Counted from the stretch's first letter, positions 10,489-23,872 are shown. The stretch is DNA of 64,000 nt from Panicum virgatum (GCF_016808335.1 NC_053149.1:22438451-22502450); one strand, 5' to 3'. Translations and numbers: made by a program. The notes: a model not told the origin generated them from the sequence alone.

Positions 10489-11917
10489 CCAGGTATGGAG
10501 AAAGGTCCTGCTTTTTGACCCTAACCAAGAGCTAGCTTGGGGGAGGTTCCCTCCCCTAAGTCAACTGTATCCCTTTTATTTGCTTTCAATAAAATTTGGT
10601 AAAAACTTCCAAAAACAAAATAAAAATTTACTGCTTTATTTCCCTTTTCCATGATGCGCGGTAAGAATATTTTAACTCCCTTTGATAAGTTGAAAGGATG
10701 AGTTTTGCTTTGCTCTATCATGTCTGTTGTGCCTAGTTTGAAAATAAGAATTCTCTTAAGTTTATATTCGTTGGTTATACAAATATCTTGCCAATAAACC
10801 TGAAAGTTCCGTGGGTTGCATATGCTTGATCCGAGTCTAAGTTATTGTGAGTTTAGATATGGTAAATGAGGTTATGCAAGCTTGTTCTAGTAATGCTTGA
10901 AGTCTGGAGTTGTTTTCAAAAATAAAATTAAAAAGGCAAGTTCCCCAGTGATATGCAATGTCCTACCAGAGCCATATGTCAAACTCCATGAAAGACCCAT
11001 ATACATATGCTACTTGATGTTCTGTTGAGTTTTGTCAATTTGGGTGACCCTAGTGAGACACTCTTCATGCTTTCTCGATCATAAGCACGTACACATCCCA
11101 TCCATTTGCTATATTCCTACATTGGGAATTAGTACCACCATCCATTCCACATCAATAAAAGCTCCATGTCCTGGTGATTTCTCTCATAGAACATCCCTGA
11201 AATAAAATAAAGTTAGATTATGGTTGCCCCAAAAAGAAAAGATGGCATGCTAAAGAAGCATGACCCAAAAAAAAGAAGAGAGAGAGAGAGAGAGAAGGGG
11301 GTAACCATGTCTCAAAAAAAAGAGAGGTAGGGATGATTCAGAGAGAAAAGCCATCACCTCAAGGAGTAAGTCATACTCATCCATCCATCCATCCACTTAT
11401 ACACTTGCACCTTTTGATCGAGACTGCATGACTTGTTTCTCCATGGATCTTCTCTTTGACTTTACAATAAATAGAACACAAGTGTGCCCTGTTCTTATCC
11501 TACCTTGAGCTCCACAAAGGCTTGTAGTGGTAGGAAAGATCAAAGGCAAACACTCCCCTGGTAAGGAAATACAAGATGAGTGCCTCGAGAGAGTTATCCT
11601 GGGAGCTTTGCCATGTTTTCAAAATCTTTCAAAAACATGCCTCCAGATGGATTGCGGATCTTTGAACAAGTAAGTATTTCTTGTTGCACCGTTCTAACTC
11701 TCAACAGCCCAAGACAAGGAGACGGCTGAAAAGCCCCATGAAGGAGTAAGGTGATTGAGCAAAGGTATGCTAACTAACTTATTTAAACTTATAGAATGGA
11801 TCTCTTTGCTTCGGACTATGACATGACAGGTAAGGTACGAGTTAAAGTGATTTTCTGATCAACAATCTGATTTGTCCTACTTTGCTCGGGATGAGCAAAG
11901 GACAGCTTGGGGGATCT
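10489..11917 (+). other. 3' noncoding region of element C with polypurine tract
   Basis: No gene. It holds a (GA)n tract at about 11275-11295, the motif GATGGCATGC-AAAGAAGCATGACCC at 11241-11266 also found in the A family, and ends in a hairpin (11881-11899, TTTGCTC / GAGCAAA) followed by the polypurine tract CAGCTTGGGGGATCT directly before the 3' LTR. Confidence 0.7.
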
Positions 11918-12192
11918 TGTTGATGCTCACTAACAACCATTTCTAGGCGTCAACTTGATCAGAAAATCAAGAAAGTTTGTATTTCTTGCATGCATTTATA
12001 TTCAATAAAGTCCCTAAACCACACTTTACCTTCTAGAATATGCAAGTTGTGTTTTTGAGCTAATATGCAGGTTACAAGCACACTTTGGTCTGACGGAAAA
12101 TCATAAAAAATATCAGAGCATCGATTCAAGCTCAAGTAGACCAAAAGAAGCCCAATAATCGAAGCAAAACTACTTAAGACAAGCTCTACCCT
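11918..12192 (+). repeat. Truncated 3' LTR of element C
   Basis: The first 275 bases match the 5' LTR from 6699 up to the shared CTACCCT, then the sequence switches to inverted B-family pol. The two share only CT at the join, a microhomology breakpoint rather than an insertion with target duplication. Confidence 0.85.
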
Positions 12193-14749
12193 TAACGTCG
12201 TTAGGCTTGACGTTTCGGTTCCTCCTCCATGGTGTATATATCGATGTAGTGAAGGGGCATGACGTCGGGTTCCAAGAATACGTTTAGTCACTGTCTGTTC
12301 ACCACATATTGGTCGCCTTTCACATCCATGATTGTCACTGCTCCCGTAGGTGAAACCAAATGTACGACGTACGGTCCATCCCATTTGCTTTGTAATTTTC
12401 CCTTGCCAAAAAGTTTGAATCTTGAATTGTAGAGTAGGACCTTGTCTCCTTCTTTGAATTCCTTGTTTTGTAGTCGTTTGTCGTACCATCTTTTCATCCT
12501 TTCTTTGTAAATCGATGCACTATTGTACGCTTTCAATCTTAGCTCCTCCAATTCACTTATTTGGATTCTCCTTTTAATTCCGGCGGCTTCCGCATCAAAA
12601 TTCATCTCCTTCATCGCCCAATATGCCTTATGTTCTAGCTCAACCGGCAAGTGGCATGTTTTCCATAAACGAATTGGTAAGGAGTCATACCAATAGGAGT
12701 TTTGTGTGCCGTACGATATGCCCATAGTGCATCGTCTAGTCTCTTCGACCAATCTTTTCCTCCTTTTACTATAGTCTTCTTTAAGATGTCCTTCAATTGC
12801 TTGTTTGAGGTTTCCGCTTGTCCATTTGTTTGGGGGTGATAAACCGTGGACACTCTATGTTCAATCCCCAATCTCTTCAAGCATTTGCCAAAGTCTTTGC
12901 CCGTGAAGTGTGTTCCTGCATCGTTTATCAAGATTCTTGGGACGCCATATCTAGGGAAGATTACTGATTTAATCATGTGCGTGGACTCCTCAGTTGATGC
13001 CTTCCGACATGGCATGGCTTCAACCCACTTTGAAACATAATCCACCATCACCAATATATGCTCATACCCATGCGAGTTCACGAATGGTCCCATGAAATCG
13101 ATTCCCCAGACATCAAATAGGTCTATTTGCAAATTGTAGTTCAATGGCATGACGTTCATTTGTGAGATATTTCCTGTCCTTTGGCATTCCGGACAAGTCG
13201 AAACAAATCTTTTTGCATCTTCATGCATTTTAGGCAAGTAGAATCCACTAGCCCATACCTTAGCTTGAGTTCTAAAGTGCCCATAATGTCCTCCGTATCC
13301 TGACGAGTGACACTTTCTTAGAACTTCTTCACGTTCCTCTCTTGGTATGCATCTTCTTAGGAATCCATCTTCTCCATATCTATATAAATATGGTGGATCC
13401 TAATAGTATTTTCTTTTCTCCTTGACCACTCTTTTCTTTACATTCTTTTCCAAGTGATCTAGGGGCATCCCTTTTATCGCCCTTATTATATCATTCATCC
13501 AACTATCTCGGTCGAGGATTCTATATAAGTGATCATCTCTCATTTGATCCTTGATAGGTTCCTTTCCATCATCTCCATGGTTCATCCTTGATAGGTGGTC
13601 GGCCACAACATTTTCCGCCTCTTTCTTGTCTCTTATCTCCACATCAAATTCTTGTAGCAATAGGATCCATCGAATCAAGCGTGGCTTAGCATCTTTCTTG
13701 GACAAGAGATACTTGATTGCCGCGTGGTCAGTATAGACTATCACCTTTGAATTCACTATGTATGATCTGAATTTTTCGAAGGCGAATGCCACGGCAAGCA
13801 ATTCTTTCTCCATTGTTGCATAATTAACTTGGGCTCCATCTAGAGTCTTGCTTGCGTAGTAGATAGCATTTACCTTCTCCTCTTTTCTTTGTCCAAGAAC
13901 GGCTCCTACGGCGTAGTCGCTTGCATCACACATGATTTCAAAAGGTAGATTCCAATCCGGAGGTTGCATGATAGGAGCACTTATGAGGGATTGCTTGAGT
14001 GTTCGAAATGCGTGAAGACAATCACTATCGAAGATGTATTCCACATTTTTTTGGAGAAGTTGTGTCAATGGCTTGGTGATTTTTGAAAAATCCTTTATGA
14101 ACCTCCTATAGAATCCGGCATGACCGAGGAAGCTTCTCAAAGATTTGATATCCATAGGTGGTGGCAATTTCTCCACGGTTTCTATCTTTGCCCTGTCCAC
14201 CTCTATCCCTCTCTCGGAGATGACATGACCGAGAACAATTTCTTCTTGCACCATGAAATGACACTTCTCCCAATTAAGCACAAGATCAACCTCTCCACAT
14301 CTTTTAAGAACTTTCTCCAAATTTGCCAAGCAATTTTCAAAGCTAGTACCATGCACCGAGAAATCATCCATGAATACCTCCATAATCTCCTCTATGAAAT
14401 CTGAAAATATAGCCATCATGCACCTTTGAAAAGAAGCGGGCGCATTGCACAATCCAAAAGGCATCCTCCGATATGCAAAAGTTCCATATGGGCAAGTAAA
14501 TGTGGTCTTACGTTGATCATCCGGATGAATAGGTATTTGGAGGAATCCCGAGTATCCATCAAGGTAACAAAAGTGTGAATGCTTTGCCAACCTTTCTAGC
14601 ATCTCGTCAATGAATGATAGTGGAAAATGATCCTTCCTCGTTGCCTTGTTCAATTTTCTATAGTCGATGCACATCCTCCATCCCGTGATGGTTCTTTGCG
14701 GTATCAATTGCTCCTTCTCGTTTTTCACGACCATGAGTCCTTCTTTCTT
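12191..14749 (-). pseudogene. Inverted, LTR-less fragment of B-family pol (RT-RNase H-integrase)
   Basis: This is the reverse complement of a copy of element B's 20922-23481, almost the same length (2559 against 2560 bases). It covers most of RT (with FMDDF at the active site), RNase H and all of integrase. Lesions relative to B: a 1-base loss in a T run near 12660 that shifts the frame in the integrase C-terminal part, and TGG to TAG near 13400 between RNase H and integrase. It lacks LTRs and is joined to C's LTR on one side and to A1 pol on the other by 2-3 shared bases, so it looks like filler DNA captured during break repair. Confidence 0.85.
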
Positions 14750-14794
14750 GGCCATGCCGGATTCTATCGAAGGTTCATTGCAAACTTCTCCTAG

Positions 14795-16720
14795 ATTGCT
14801 AGACCCCTCACAAGTCTCCTAGCCAAGGACGTTCCTTTTCAATTCACGGATGAGTGCCATAAAGCCTTTGACACACTCAAAAAGGCACTCATCTCAGCTC
14901 CAATCATTCAACCCCCAGATTGGAAGCTCCCATTCGAGATCATGTGTGATGCTAGTGACTATGAGGTGCGGGCCGTACTTGGTCAAACCAAGGATAAGAA
15001 GCATCACGCGATCGCGTACGTAAGAAAGACACTCATTGGAGCTCAGCTCAACTATGCCACAACAGAAAAAGAGCTCCTAGCAGTTGTCTTCACTATCGAC
15101 AAGTTTAGATCCTATTTAGTGGGTACCAAGGTCATCGTCTATACAGACCATGCCGCACTCAAGTACCTCTTCACTAAAAAGGATGCTAGACCAAGGTTGA
15201 TCAGATGGATTCTCCTACTCCAAGAGTTTGATTTGGAAATTAAAGATAAGAAAGGAGTAGAGAATTCAGTGGCGGATCATTTATCGTGCATGACCAATAC
15301 GAATACCCAAGACCCGCCAATAAATGATTTCCTATGGGATGATATGCTTCTCAAAATAACAGCTTCGCACCCCTGGTATGCGAATATCATAAACTTTATG
15401 GTTTCGGGGTATATACCCCCAGGGGAAAGCAAAAAGAAGCTAGTACAGGAGAGCAGATGCCACCTATGGGATGCACCATATCTGTACCGAGTCTGTGCAG
15501 ATGGGTTACTCAGATGTTGTGTACCTACGGCAGAAGGACAGAAGATCATAGAGAAATGCCATGCAGCAACATATGGAGGTGACCTTGGTGTATTTCGCAC
15601 TCAAGCGAAAATCTGGCAGAGTGGCTTCTATTGGCCATCTATGTATGAAGATACAAAGAACTTCATCCGTAGATGTCCAAACAGCCAAAGGCATGGAGGG
15701 ATCACATCCCGCGACTCAATGCCCCTGAACTACAATCTGCAGGTCGAACTTTTTGATGTCTGTTGTATTGATTATATGGGACCTTTTGTAAGATCCCAAG
15801 GATGCGAGTATATTCTAGTCGCCCTAGATTACGTCTCCAAATGGGTCGAGGCCATGCCATGCAGAGCCGCAGATGCAAAGCATGCCCGTAAGATGTTCCA
15901 TGAGATTATCTTTCCAAGGTTTGGCACACCACTGATGGTAATCAGTGACGGAGGGTCACACTTCATTGACTCGGCCTTCCGGAACTTTCTCAAGGAACTA
16001 GGGACATGGCACAACATTGCAACTCCGTATCACCCTCAGACTAGCAGTCAAGCAGAGACATCCAATAAGCAGATTAAGAATATTCTGCAAAAGACCGTGA
16101 ATGAGATGGGGAGGGGATGGAAGCTGAGACTACCGGATGCACTGTGGGCATACCGTACAGCATACAAGACACCCATTGGAATGTCACCCTACCAGCGTGT
16201 CTACGGGAAAACTTGCCACTTACCCGTGGAGCTGGAGCACAGAGCGCATTGGGCTATCCGGAAGTGGAATATGGATCTTAAAATAGCCGGAGAATACAGG
16301 AAGCATAAAATCTCGGAATTGGAAAAATGGAGAGATAAAGCTTATCATAGTGCCTCAATTTACAAAGAGAGAACCAAGAGATGGCATGATAAGCGATTGA
16401 AGCCTAAGAGTTTCAATCCTGGAGACAGGGTATTACTCTTTAACTCTAGGGTCAAGTTATTTGGTCATGGGAAACAAAGGAGCAAATGGCAAGAACCGTA
16501 TCGCGTCATCGACACATCATCACATGGAGCCATCACGGTACAAGATGACGATGGTAACACCTTTAAGGTAAACGGTCAACGACTCAAGCTTTTCCTAGAC
16601 CATCATAAAGCTCTTGGTGAAGAGGTAGACGTGATTGACTTAGTCGATCCCATACTTATGTTCAAAAAGAGCCATATAGGCCAAAAGGGTAGGAGGGCCC
16701 ATCCCAACTCTCAAACATAA
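14795..16720 (+). CDS. A1 RNase H and integrase (partial pol)
   Basis: Open from just after a TAG at 14792-14794 to TAA at 16720 (641 codons); no start of its own, it is the C-terminal part of a polyprotein. RNase H begins at [14 protein letters not shown], with EKELLAV and [10 protein letters not shown]. Integrase follows: HHCC zinc region, catalytic Asp in DYMGPF, Asp in ISDGGSHF, Glu in QAETSNK, and the Athila-typical [17 protein letters not shown]. Two zinc ligands look altered (GGD in place of GGH near 15580, and CPNSQ for CPNCQ near 15680), so the integrase is probably inactive despite the open frame. The A2 copy keeps these residues but has frameshifts and a stop. Confidence 0.85.
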   Translation: MARPLTSLLAKDVPFQFTDECHKAFDTLKKALISAPIIQPPDWKLPFEIMCDASDYEVRAVLGQTKDKKHHAIAYVRKTLIGAQLNYATTEKELLAVVFTIDKFRSYLVGTKVIVYTDHAALKYLFTKKDARPRLIRWILLLQEFDLEIKDKKGVENSVADHLSCMTNTNTQDPPINDFLWDDMLLKITASHPWYANIINFMVSGYIPPGESKKKLVQESRCHLWDAPYLYRVCADGLLRCCVPTAEGQKIIEKCHAATYGGDLGVFRTQAKIWQSGFYWPSMYEDTKNFIRRCPNSQRHGGITSRDSMPLNYNLQVELFDVCCIDYMGPFVRSQGCEYILVALDYVSKWVEAMPCRAADAKHARKMFHEIIFPRFGTPLMVISDGGSHFIDSAFRNFLKELGTWHNIATPYHPQTSSQAETSNKQIKNILQKTVNEMGRGWKLRLPDALWAYRTAYKTPIGMSPYQRVYGKTCHLPVELEHRAHWAIRKWNMDLKIAGEYRKHKISELEKWRDKAYHSASIYKERTKRWHDKRLKPKSFNPGDRVLLFNSRVKLFGHGKQRSKWQEPYRVIDTSSHGAITVQDDDGNTFKVNGQRLKLFLDHHKALGEEVDVIDLVDPILMFKKSHIGQKGRRAHPNSQT

Positions 16721-17429
16721 GTCCTACCAGTTGACCCGCGCAAGCTGGGGCCCACTGGGGCCCAGCCTAGGTCGACCGAGCCTGGGCTAGCCCCAGTGAG
16801 GCCCAGTTTCGGGGCACGGCCTCCTTGATCCACCTAGAGTCCAACCCCACGAGGAATGACGATGTTTCGCGATGAGAAAAAGGAGTCTCGTACCCTTCTT
16901 CTTCCTCTCAGAAACCCTACCTTGTTTCCATCTATTCCCCAAAACCTCCATCGCTTCCACCAGCATCCCATCACCATCAACCCATGGCCGACAAGGAGAT
17001 AATTCCCTACATTGCACCAAAATCCCGCCGAGACCCTCCACTGAGCCCTATGGAGCAATACTTCGTGGAGGCTCTTCAAGAAAAGACCTTCTCGGTGCCC
17101 ATGAACTCTCCAGCAACACCTCGAAGCAACCCAAGAAGGAGGGACTCGAGGGGTGCTAGGGGCAGGTCGGCCGACCACCTTGGTCGGCCGACTTCCCCAC
17201 GGGCCCACTCGGCTCCCGGCTCCACTGGTGGTTCTCCATTGCCTAGTGAAGTGCTTCCAGAGGAGGTACGACAAAGCAAACCGTGAAATAGGCCTTCCAA
17301 GAAGAAATTGGAGGTTTTCGCGGTCAGATTGTTCCAAGATGAGAATACACCCGAGCCGAGACTTAAGCCAGATGAAGAATATGTTCACTCATGGGTGACA
17401 AAAGAGGGTCAGATAATCAGCCACGATTA

Positions 17430-17434
17430 TCGGC
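17430..17434. repeat. Target-site duplication TCGGC (left) of element B
   Basis: TCGGC at 17430-17434 is repeated at 27645-27649 directly outside the LTRs. A2 has the undisturbed site at 46163-46167 as TCAGT. Confidence 0.95.
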
Positions 17435-18625
17435 TGTTGGCGCTCCTTAAGTACCCATTTTAATATACAATTAGGAGAGGTTTTGGTAAATTATTCGGGA
17501 TGATTCATGTACTAACCCGCCACTTGGCACCCGAACTTGACCGTTTTTGATTTTGTCCTGCATTTTGGAGCATGTTGTGTTTTGACAGGAAATTGGACAT
17601 TTTCGGAGATGTTTTGATGCATGGTTATAACTGGGCCAAGATGAGGAATAAAGAGAAGAACCTGCACGTGAAAGATGGAGCCGAGAGGGGCCAGAAAGAG
17701 CCCAGGCCGGCCGGCCTGGAGCCCTTGGGCCGGCCGGCCCAGCCCATTTTCAGGCCCAATCAGCCTCAGCTTTCTTCGGCATGAAGTATGCGTCAACCCT
17801 AATCTGTGTTTTACCAAAACCACTGACCAATTCCACCTATAAATACCCCGAAGCTGCCGTCAAAGAGGAGGATCGCAGAGAGGGCACCGCGGAGAATTAG
17901 AACCAGAGATCCATTCGAGTTAGACACAAGAGAAAGGCGACACCGGAGGCCTCATCGTCCCTCGGCGCCGCTGCAAGTTGGAGGACAGCAAGGGATCCAT
18001 CCCTTGCCGGAGATTTCATCACCATGATCGACTACGCTTCGCTTAGCTTCATGGGGTAAAGTTCTCGTTTGTTCATGGGGTTGTAAGGAGATCTTGAGTT
18101 GTAATTGCCGAATCCTTTATGAGATTGATCTATCACAATTCTTGTTGATGATGCTTAATAGCTCGCGACTTGGCTTTGGGTATGCTTTGCTCTTTCATGG
18201 TTTACTTAGATTACATCAACTATCGTGTTCTTGTTGATTCGTTACCGATTATCCTCGTGTAGTGACAGTATGCGGGAGGGAAAGGTTTTGATCTTGGAAC
18301 ACACCTTTGATAGATTAGATCTGTTCTTCGTTGCTCGGCGATTACATCTCTAGTGATCCTAGACCCTATGGACAAATGCTCTCCATATCTTGTGCACAAA
18401 CCTAACATTGCTCACTAGTCTAGATTAGATTAGATTGGTTAGATTAGATCTATTTCACACTCAAACACCCAATATAGATCTTTTACCAACATCATTAGTG
18501 CTTAGTTAAGCATAGTAATACACTTGTTCCGTGGATTGATAAACCTTGGGGGAATACTCTAAGGGAAAAGCTACAAGATCCGTGCGCTTGCGGTACATAA
18601 ATTGGTGCTTTAAGAAGCGTCAACA
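17435..18625 (+). repeat. 5' LTR of element B
   Basis: TGTTGGCGCTCC to GCGTCAACA. TATA box TATAAATA at 17838-17845; a paired GGCCGGCC palindrome at 17704-17740 lies about 100 bases upstream of it. Confidence 0.93.
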
Positions 18626-18633
18626 AGCTTTTC

Positions 18634-18651
18634 TGGCGCCGTTGCCGGGGA
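18634..18651 (+). promoter_or_regulatory. Primer-binding site of element B
   Basis: TGGCGCCGTTGCCGGGGA, 8 bases after the LTR; the standard Athila/Tat motif. Confidence 0.8.
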
Positions 18652-18762
18652 ACAAGCGATTTTGCTACGTTTAACTTTGTATTAATTTTGTTGGTTACTA
18701 ATGCCTTACCTTTTCCCTAGAATTTTTTGTTTTTGTTTTTGTTTTGACATCTCATTCAACAT

Positions 18763-20780
18763 GTGAAGGAAGGAGAAAAATCACTAAGGGATTATGCAAG
18801 CCCGCGATCGGAGGACTTCGACATGCAAAAATCAGATTCGGTGTTGCAAGCCACCGCATACGAGATCAAGCCTCAAATCATCAAGATGGCGGCGGCAAAC
18901 CCCTTTAGAGGAGATGAGACGGACAACCCATATAGACATATCAAGTGGTTCACAATGCTATGCAATACGGTACAACAAGACGGAGTTCCGCTAGCTTGGT
19001 TTAGATGGAATCTTTTCCCATACTTGCGGAAGAGGCGAGAAGATGGTTTGCACTTGCATCCTTCGAGGTAAAAGGAAATTGGGATGACTTGATGAAGAAA
19101 TTTTGCGAGCGGTTCCTTCCGTTAAGCAAGGTCCAACATATTCGGAAGCAAGTGATTAACTTTGCGCAAGGAGAAAAATAAGGAATAGATCAAGCATGGG
19201 ATAGATTCAATGGATTGATTGAACAAGGACCGAAGCTCGGATTTTCCGGTGAAGTACTCTTGCATACCTTTTATTTTTCTCTAACCCCCGAGTGCATGCA
19301 ATTTGTTCAAATGTGTGCAGGAGGAGATCTCATGGAAAAAACACTCACGGAAGCCGCCCAGCTCCTACAGAAAATAAGCAAGGGGGCGGCCATGCGAAGA
19401 GATTGGGAAAACCGATGTTCGGCAAGCTCCGAGGAAGAATCGCAAGTGCGGGTGCTTGCTGGAATTTTCAGAAAAGAGACATCGGAAGAGAGGGAAGAAC
19501 AACCGAAGCATGGAAAAGTCATAGAGACAAACCACAATGAAGAAGCATTGATCCGGAGTGCAACGAAGGATGACCCGGAAAAGAAAAGAAGAACCATGGG
19601 CACCGCCAAATCGCTAAGGGAATTCGAGCAAATGGATTGGATACCAATTGACTTTGGAAGATTGTTCGACAAAGCAAGACCGCGTCCAAATCAACAAGGA
19701 ATGGCGAAGGTTAAAGCGGAAGACTTTCCGCCGGATAATCACACGGGATATACATTTGGCAAGGAATCGGCCGGTGATATTATTCGGAAACTTTTCGAAG
19801 AAAAAGAGGTAGAGATTGACTTGGACGAAGTGATGGAGGCCAAAAGGATCATGGGAGTGAAATCGGAATCATCACCCTATGCGCACATAGCCCAAGTATA
19901 TGCGATTGGAAGCGATCAAGGCGAAGGTCATCCATCACCCACACCTCGTGTTGATTGCAAGATAGATGGAGTAAAATGTTGCAATGTTCTATGTGACGTT
20001 GGCGCCCATGTTAGTGTGATGAGTTCCAAGGTTTATGTTGAGCTTTTTAACGAAACACCAAACTTAGATGCCACCATCATTAAATTGATCATGGGAGATG
20101 GTAGATTAATCAAACCGCTAGGAGTACTTAGAAATCTAAATGTTGCTATAGCGGGTAAAGAAATTCCTACCGACTTTTTTGTGATTAATGCTAGTGATGA
20201 TGAACATGAAAGCATAATCCTTGGAAAACCTTTTCTCAAATTAGTAAATGCTATTCTAGATGTTGGAAAAGGGATTGTCACTTTTGATCTAGATGGAGAG
20301 AAGTACACTTTCAAATTTCATTCAAAACCGTCTCGTGCTTTACCTCTACCTCTTGATAACGAAGGGGTAGAGAGCATTCTTTTCATTGATTCTTTCAGGG
20401 ATCCCCTCCAACGCGCTTTGGAGAGTGGAGACGCTCAAGATGATCAAGATGGAGAACTAATGGAAACAATGGAAGAGTTGAAGCCGCAATACGGGAATTT
20501 GGAGGAAGAAAAATTTGAAGACATTGGAAAGTTAGATCAAGAAGAGGATGGTGCGCCCGATGTTGAGATGAAGCCGCTCCCCAAGGGATTGAAATATGAA
20601 TTTTTGGGAGATGGCAAGACTTTTCTGGTGATTGTTAGCGACGAATTGAGCCTGGAAGAGACGGATAAGTTGATGAAATTATTGAAGAAGCACAAAAAGG
20701 TGATCGGCTACTTGATTAACAACTTGAAAGGTATTAGCCCTGCTTTTTGCACACATCGTATACAACTCGAGGAGCAATAA
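18763..20780 (+). pseudogene. Element B gag-protease, with frameshift and stops
   Basis: The gag frame starts near 18763 (SLRDYASPR...), contains NPFRGDETDNPYRHIKWF, loses one base near 19037, and after the shift has TAA at 19179-19181. From 19182 it is open to TAA at 20778-20780. It includes a charged linker, then a retropepsin-like domain with CDVGAHVSVMSSK near 19995 and IILGKPFLK near 20220, and an acidic tail. No CCHC zinc knuckle is visible. The final TAA is in frame with pol, which continues at once; it is either a single nonsense change or a readthrough point, and I favour a lesion because gag has others. Confidence 0.8.
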
Positions 20781-23471
20781 AAGCCAGTGGTAGAGCATCA
20801 AAGAAGGTTGAGCCATGCTATGCGTGATGTGGTGAAGAAGGAGGTTGTCAAATTATTGAATGCCGGAATAATATACCCCGTGCCACATAGTAAATGGGTA
20901 AGCCCCGAGCATTGCATTCCGAAGAAAGGAGGACTCACGGTCGTGAAAAATGAGAAGGAGCAATTGATACCGCAAAGAACCATCACGGGATGGAGGATGT
21001 GCATCGACTATAGAAAATTGAACAAGGCAACGAGGAAGGATCATTTTCTACTACCATTCATTGACGAGATGCTAGAAAGGTTGGCAAAGCATTCACACTT
21101 TTGTTACCTTGATGGATACTCGGGATTCTTCCAAATATCTATTCATCCGGATGATCAACATAAGACCACATTTACTTGCCCATATGGAACTTTTGCATAT
21201 CGGAGGATGCCTTTTGGATTGTGCAATACGCCCGCTTCTTTTCAAAGGTGCATGATGGCTATATTTTCAGATTTCATAGAGGAGATTATGGAGGTATTCA
21301 TGGATGATTTCTCGGTGCATGGTACTAGCTTTGAAAATTGCTTGGCAAATTTGGAGAAAGTTCTTAAAAGATGTGGAGAGGTTGATCTTGTGCTTAATTG
21401 GGAGAAGTGTCATTTCATGGTGAAAGAAGGAATTGTTCTCGGTCATGTCATCTGCGAGAGAGGGATAGAGGTGGACAGGACAAAAATAGAAACTGTGGAG
21501 AAATTGCCACCACCTACGGATATCAAATCTTTGGGAAGCTTCCTCGGTCATGCCGGATTCTATAGGAGGTTCATAAAGGATTTTTCAAAAAACACCAAGC
21601 CATTGACACAACTTCTCCAAAAAGATGTGGAATACATTTTCGATAGTGATTGTCTTCACGCATTTCGAACACTCAAGCAATCACTCATAAGTGCTCCTAT
21701 CATGCAACCTCCGGATTGGAATCTACCTTTTGAAATCATGTGTGATGCGAGCGACTATGCTATAGGAGCCGTTCTTGGACAAAGGAAAGAGGGGAAGGTA
21801 AATGCTATCTACTACGCAAGCAAGACTCTAGATGGAGCCCAAGTTAATTATGCAATAACAGAGAAAGAATTGCTTGCTGTGGTATTCGCCTTCGAAAAAT
21901 TCAGATCATACATAGTAAATTCAAAGGTGATAGTCTATACCGACTACGCGGCAATCAAGTATCTCTTGTCCAAGAAAGATGCTAAACCACGCTTGATTCG
22001 ATGGATCCTATTGCTACAAGAATTAGATGTGGAGATAAGGGACAAGAAAGGGGTAGAAAATATTGTGGCCGACCACCTATCAAGGATGAACCATGGAGAT
22101 GATGGAAAGGAACCTATCGAGGATCAAATGAGAGATGATCACTTATATAGAATCCTCGACCGAGATAGTTGGATGAATGATATAATAAGGGTGATAAAAG
22201 GGATGCCCCTAGATCACTTGGAAAAGAATGCAAAGAAAAGAGTGGTCACGGAGAAAAGGAAATACTATTGGGATCCACCATATTTATATAGATATGGAGA
22301 AGATGGAGTCCTAAGAAGATGCATACCAAGAGAGGAACGTGAAGAAGTTCTAAGAAAGTGTCACTCGTCAGGATACGGAGGACATTATGGGCACTTTAGA
22401 ACTCAAGCTAAGGTATGGGCTAGTGGATTCTATTGGCCTGAAATGCATGAAGGTGCAAAAAGATTTGTTTCGACTTGTCCGGAATGCCAAAGGACAGGAA
22501 ATATCTCACAAAGGAACGCCATGCCATTGAACTACAATTTGCAAATAGACCTATTTGATGTCTGGGGAATCGATTTCATGGGACCATTCGTGAACTCGCA
22601 TGGGTATGAGCATATATTGGTGATGGTGGATTATGTTTCAAAGTGGGTTGAAGCCATGCCATGTCGGAAGTCATCAACTGAGGAGTCCACGCACATGATT
22701 AAATTAGTAATCTTCCCTAGATATGGCGTCCCGAGAATCTTGATAAGCGATGGAGGAACGCACTTCATGGGCAAAGACTTTGGCAAATGCTTGAAGAGAT
22801 TGGGGATTGAACATAGAGTGTCCACGGCTTATCACCCCCAAACAAATGGACAAGCGGAAACTTCAAACAAGCAATTGAAGGACATCTTAAAGAAGACCGT
22901 AGTGAAAGGAGGAAAAGATTGGTCGAAGAGACTAGACGGTGCACTATGGGCATATCGTACGGCACACAAAACTCCTATTGGTATGACTCCTTACCAATTT
23001 GTTTATGGAAAAACATGCCACTTGCCGGTTGAGCTAGAACATAAGGCATATTGGGCGATGAAGGAGATGAATTGTGATGCGGAAGCCACCGGAATTAAAA
23101 GGAGAATCCAAATAAGTGAATTGGAGGAGATAAGATTGAAAGCGTACAATAGTGCATCGATTTACAAAGAAAGGATGAAAAGATGGTACGACAAACGACT
23201 ACAAAACAAGGAATTCAAAGAAGGAGACAAGGTCCTACTCAACAATTCAAGATTCAAACTTTTTGGCAAGGGAAAATTACAAAGCAAATGGGATGGACCG
23301 TACGTCGTACATTCGGTTTCACCTACGGGAGCAGTGACAATCATGGATGTGAAAGGCGACCAATATGTGGTGAACGGACAGCGACTAAAGGTATTCTTGG
23401 AACCCGATGTCGTGCCCCTTCACTACATCGACATATACACCATGGAGGAGGAACCGGAACGTCAAGCCTAA
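20781..23471 (+). CDS. Element B pol: reverse transcriptase, RNase H, integrase
   Basis: 897 codons, open throughout, directly continuing the gag-protease frame past the TAA at 20778. [47 protein letters not shown], and FMDDF at the active site (about residues 70-180). RNase [39 protein letters not shown] (usually TDHAA), VADHLSR. Integrase: zinc ligands in [10 protein letters not shown] and CPECQ, then Asp in GIDFMGPF, Asp in ISDGGTHF and Glu in NGQAETSNK, followed by the Athila [17 protein letters not shown] and a C-terminal basic domain. All catalytic residues I can check are present. It would act in cytoplasmic particles (RT, RNase H) and the nucleus (integrase). Confidence 0.92.
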   Translation, partial: KPVVEHQRRLSHAMRDVVKKEVVKLLNAGIIYPVPHSKWVSPEHCIPKKGGLTVVKNEKEQLIPQRTITGWRMCIDYRKLNKATRKDHFLLPFIDEMLERLAKHSHFCYLDGYSGFFQISIHPDDQHKTTFTCPYGTFAYRRMPFGLCNTPASFQRCMMAIFSDFIEEIMEVFMDDFSVHGTSFENCLANLEKVLKRCGEVDLVLNWEKCHFMVKEGIVLGHVICERGIEVDRTKIETVEKLPPPTDIKSLGSFLGHAGFYRRFIKDFSKNTKPLTQLLQKDVEYIFDSDCLHAFRTLKQSLISAPIMQPPDWNLPFEIMCDASDYAIGAVLGQRKEGKVNAIYYASKTLDGAQVNYAITEKELLAVVFAFEKFRSYIVNSKVIVYTDYAAIKYLLSKKDAKPRLIRWILLLQELDVEIRDKKGVENIVADHLSRMNHGDDGKEPIEDQMRDDHLYRILDRDSWMNDIIRVIKGMPLDHLEKNAKKRVVTEKRKYYWDPPYLYRYGEDGVLRRCIPREEREEVLRKCHSSGYGGHYGHFRTQAKVWASGFYWPEMHEGAKRFVSTCPECQRTGNISQRNAMPLNYNLQIDLFDVWGIDFMGPFVNSHGYEHILVMVDYVSKWVEAMPCRKSSTEESTHMIKLVIFPRYGVPRILISDGGTHFMGKDFGKCLKRLGIEHRVSTAYHPQTNGQAETSNKQLKDILKKTVVKGGKDWSKRLDGALWAYRTAHKTPIGMTPYQFVYGKTCHLPVELEHKAYWAMKEMNCDAEATGIKRRIQISELEEIRLKAYNSASIYKERMKRWYDKRLQNKEFKEGDKVLLNNSRFKLFGKGKLQSKWDGPYVVHSVSPTGAVTIMDVKGDQYVVNGQRLKVFLEPDVVPLHYIDIYTMEEEPERQA

Positions 23472-23796
23472 CGACGTTAAGCAAGGTAAGTTTGTAAATA
23501 TTCTTTTAGATTTTATTCTCGTGGTTTTATTTTTATTCTGGACGAACTTTGAATAAAACATAGGCTCATAATTTGTTGGTGAGCACCTCGGAAAAAGCTG
23601 GAGTCCAGGGGGCCGAAAAACCCCCTGGGCTGGCCGGCCCAACACCCCTAGGCTGGCCGGCCTAGGCCCCCTCATGTGCGAATCGGTCTCGATTTTTGGT
23701 AGGTGCTAGATAAGGTAATTTCAATCCTGTGCCTTATAGATTTCGCATGCCTAAACCGAGGAGATATTGGACTTCTCGTCCAAGTCTTTTCGGGAC

Positions 23797-23803
23797 ATAA
23801 ATA
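23797..23803 (+). promoter_or_regulatory. Possible internal TATA box ahead of the B extra ORF
   Basis: ATAAATA, 70 bases upstream of the ATG at 23873, with a C/A/T-rich leader (ACACCACCACC) between them. The spacing suits a plant promoter driving the extra ORF separately from gag-pol. Inference from position only. Confidence 0.35.
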
Positions 23804-23872
23804 GAGACACGGGTTAGATCTATTCTCCCATACTTTTCAATCTACACCACCACCTCAAGAGAGACTTCGACA

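Larger units (their letters stand above)
6699..12192 (+). mobile_element. Element C: Athila-type, gag-protease only, non-autonomous
   Basis: 5' LTR 6699-8147, internal region 8148-11917, 3' LTR from 11918 cut off at 12192. The internal region holds gag and protease in one frame and then a 1.4-kb noncoding 3' region ending in a polypurine tract; no reverse transcriptase, RNase H or integrase is present. It would need enzymes in trans. The A family is the likely helper: the A and C LTRs share the TATA region, a U5 block, and 3'-leader motifs. The 5' LTR interrupts element F; the target duplication cannot be checked because the right end was replaced by the inverted B fragment. Confidence 0.8.

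Noticed and set aside
20778..20780. Stop-codon readthrough site between B gag-protease and pol
   Set aside because: The TAA is in frame, but gag has another nonsense and a frameshift; related elements would be needed to argue readthrough.
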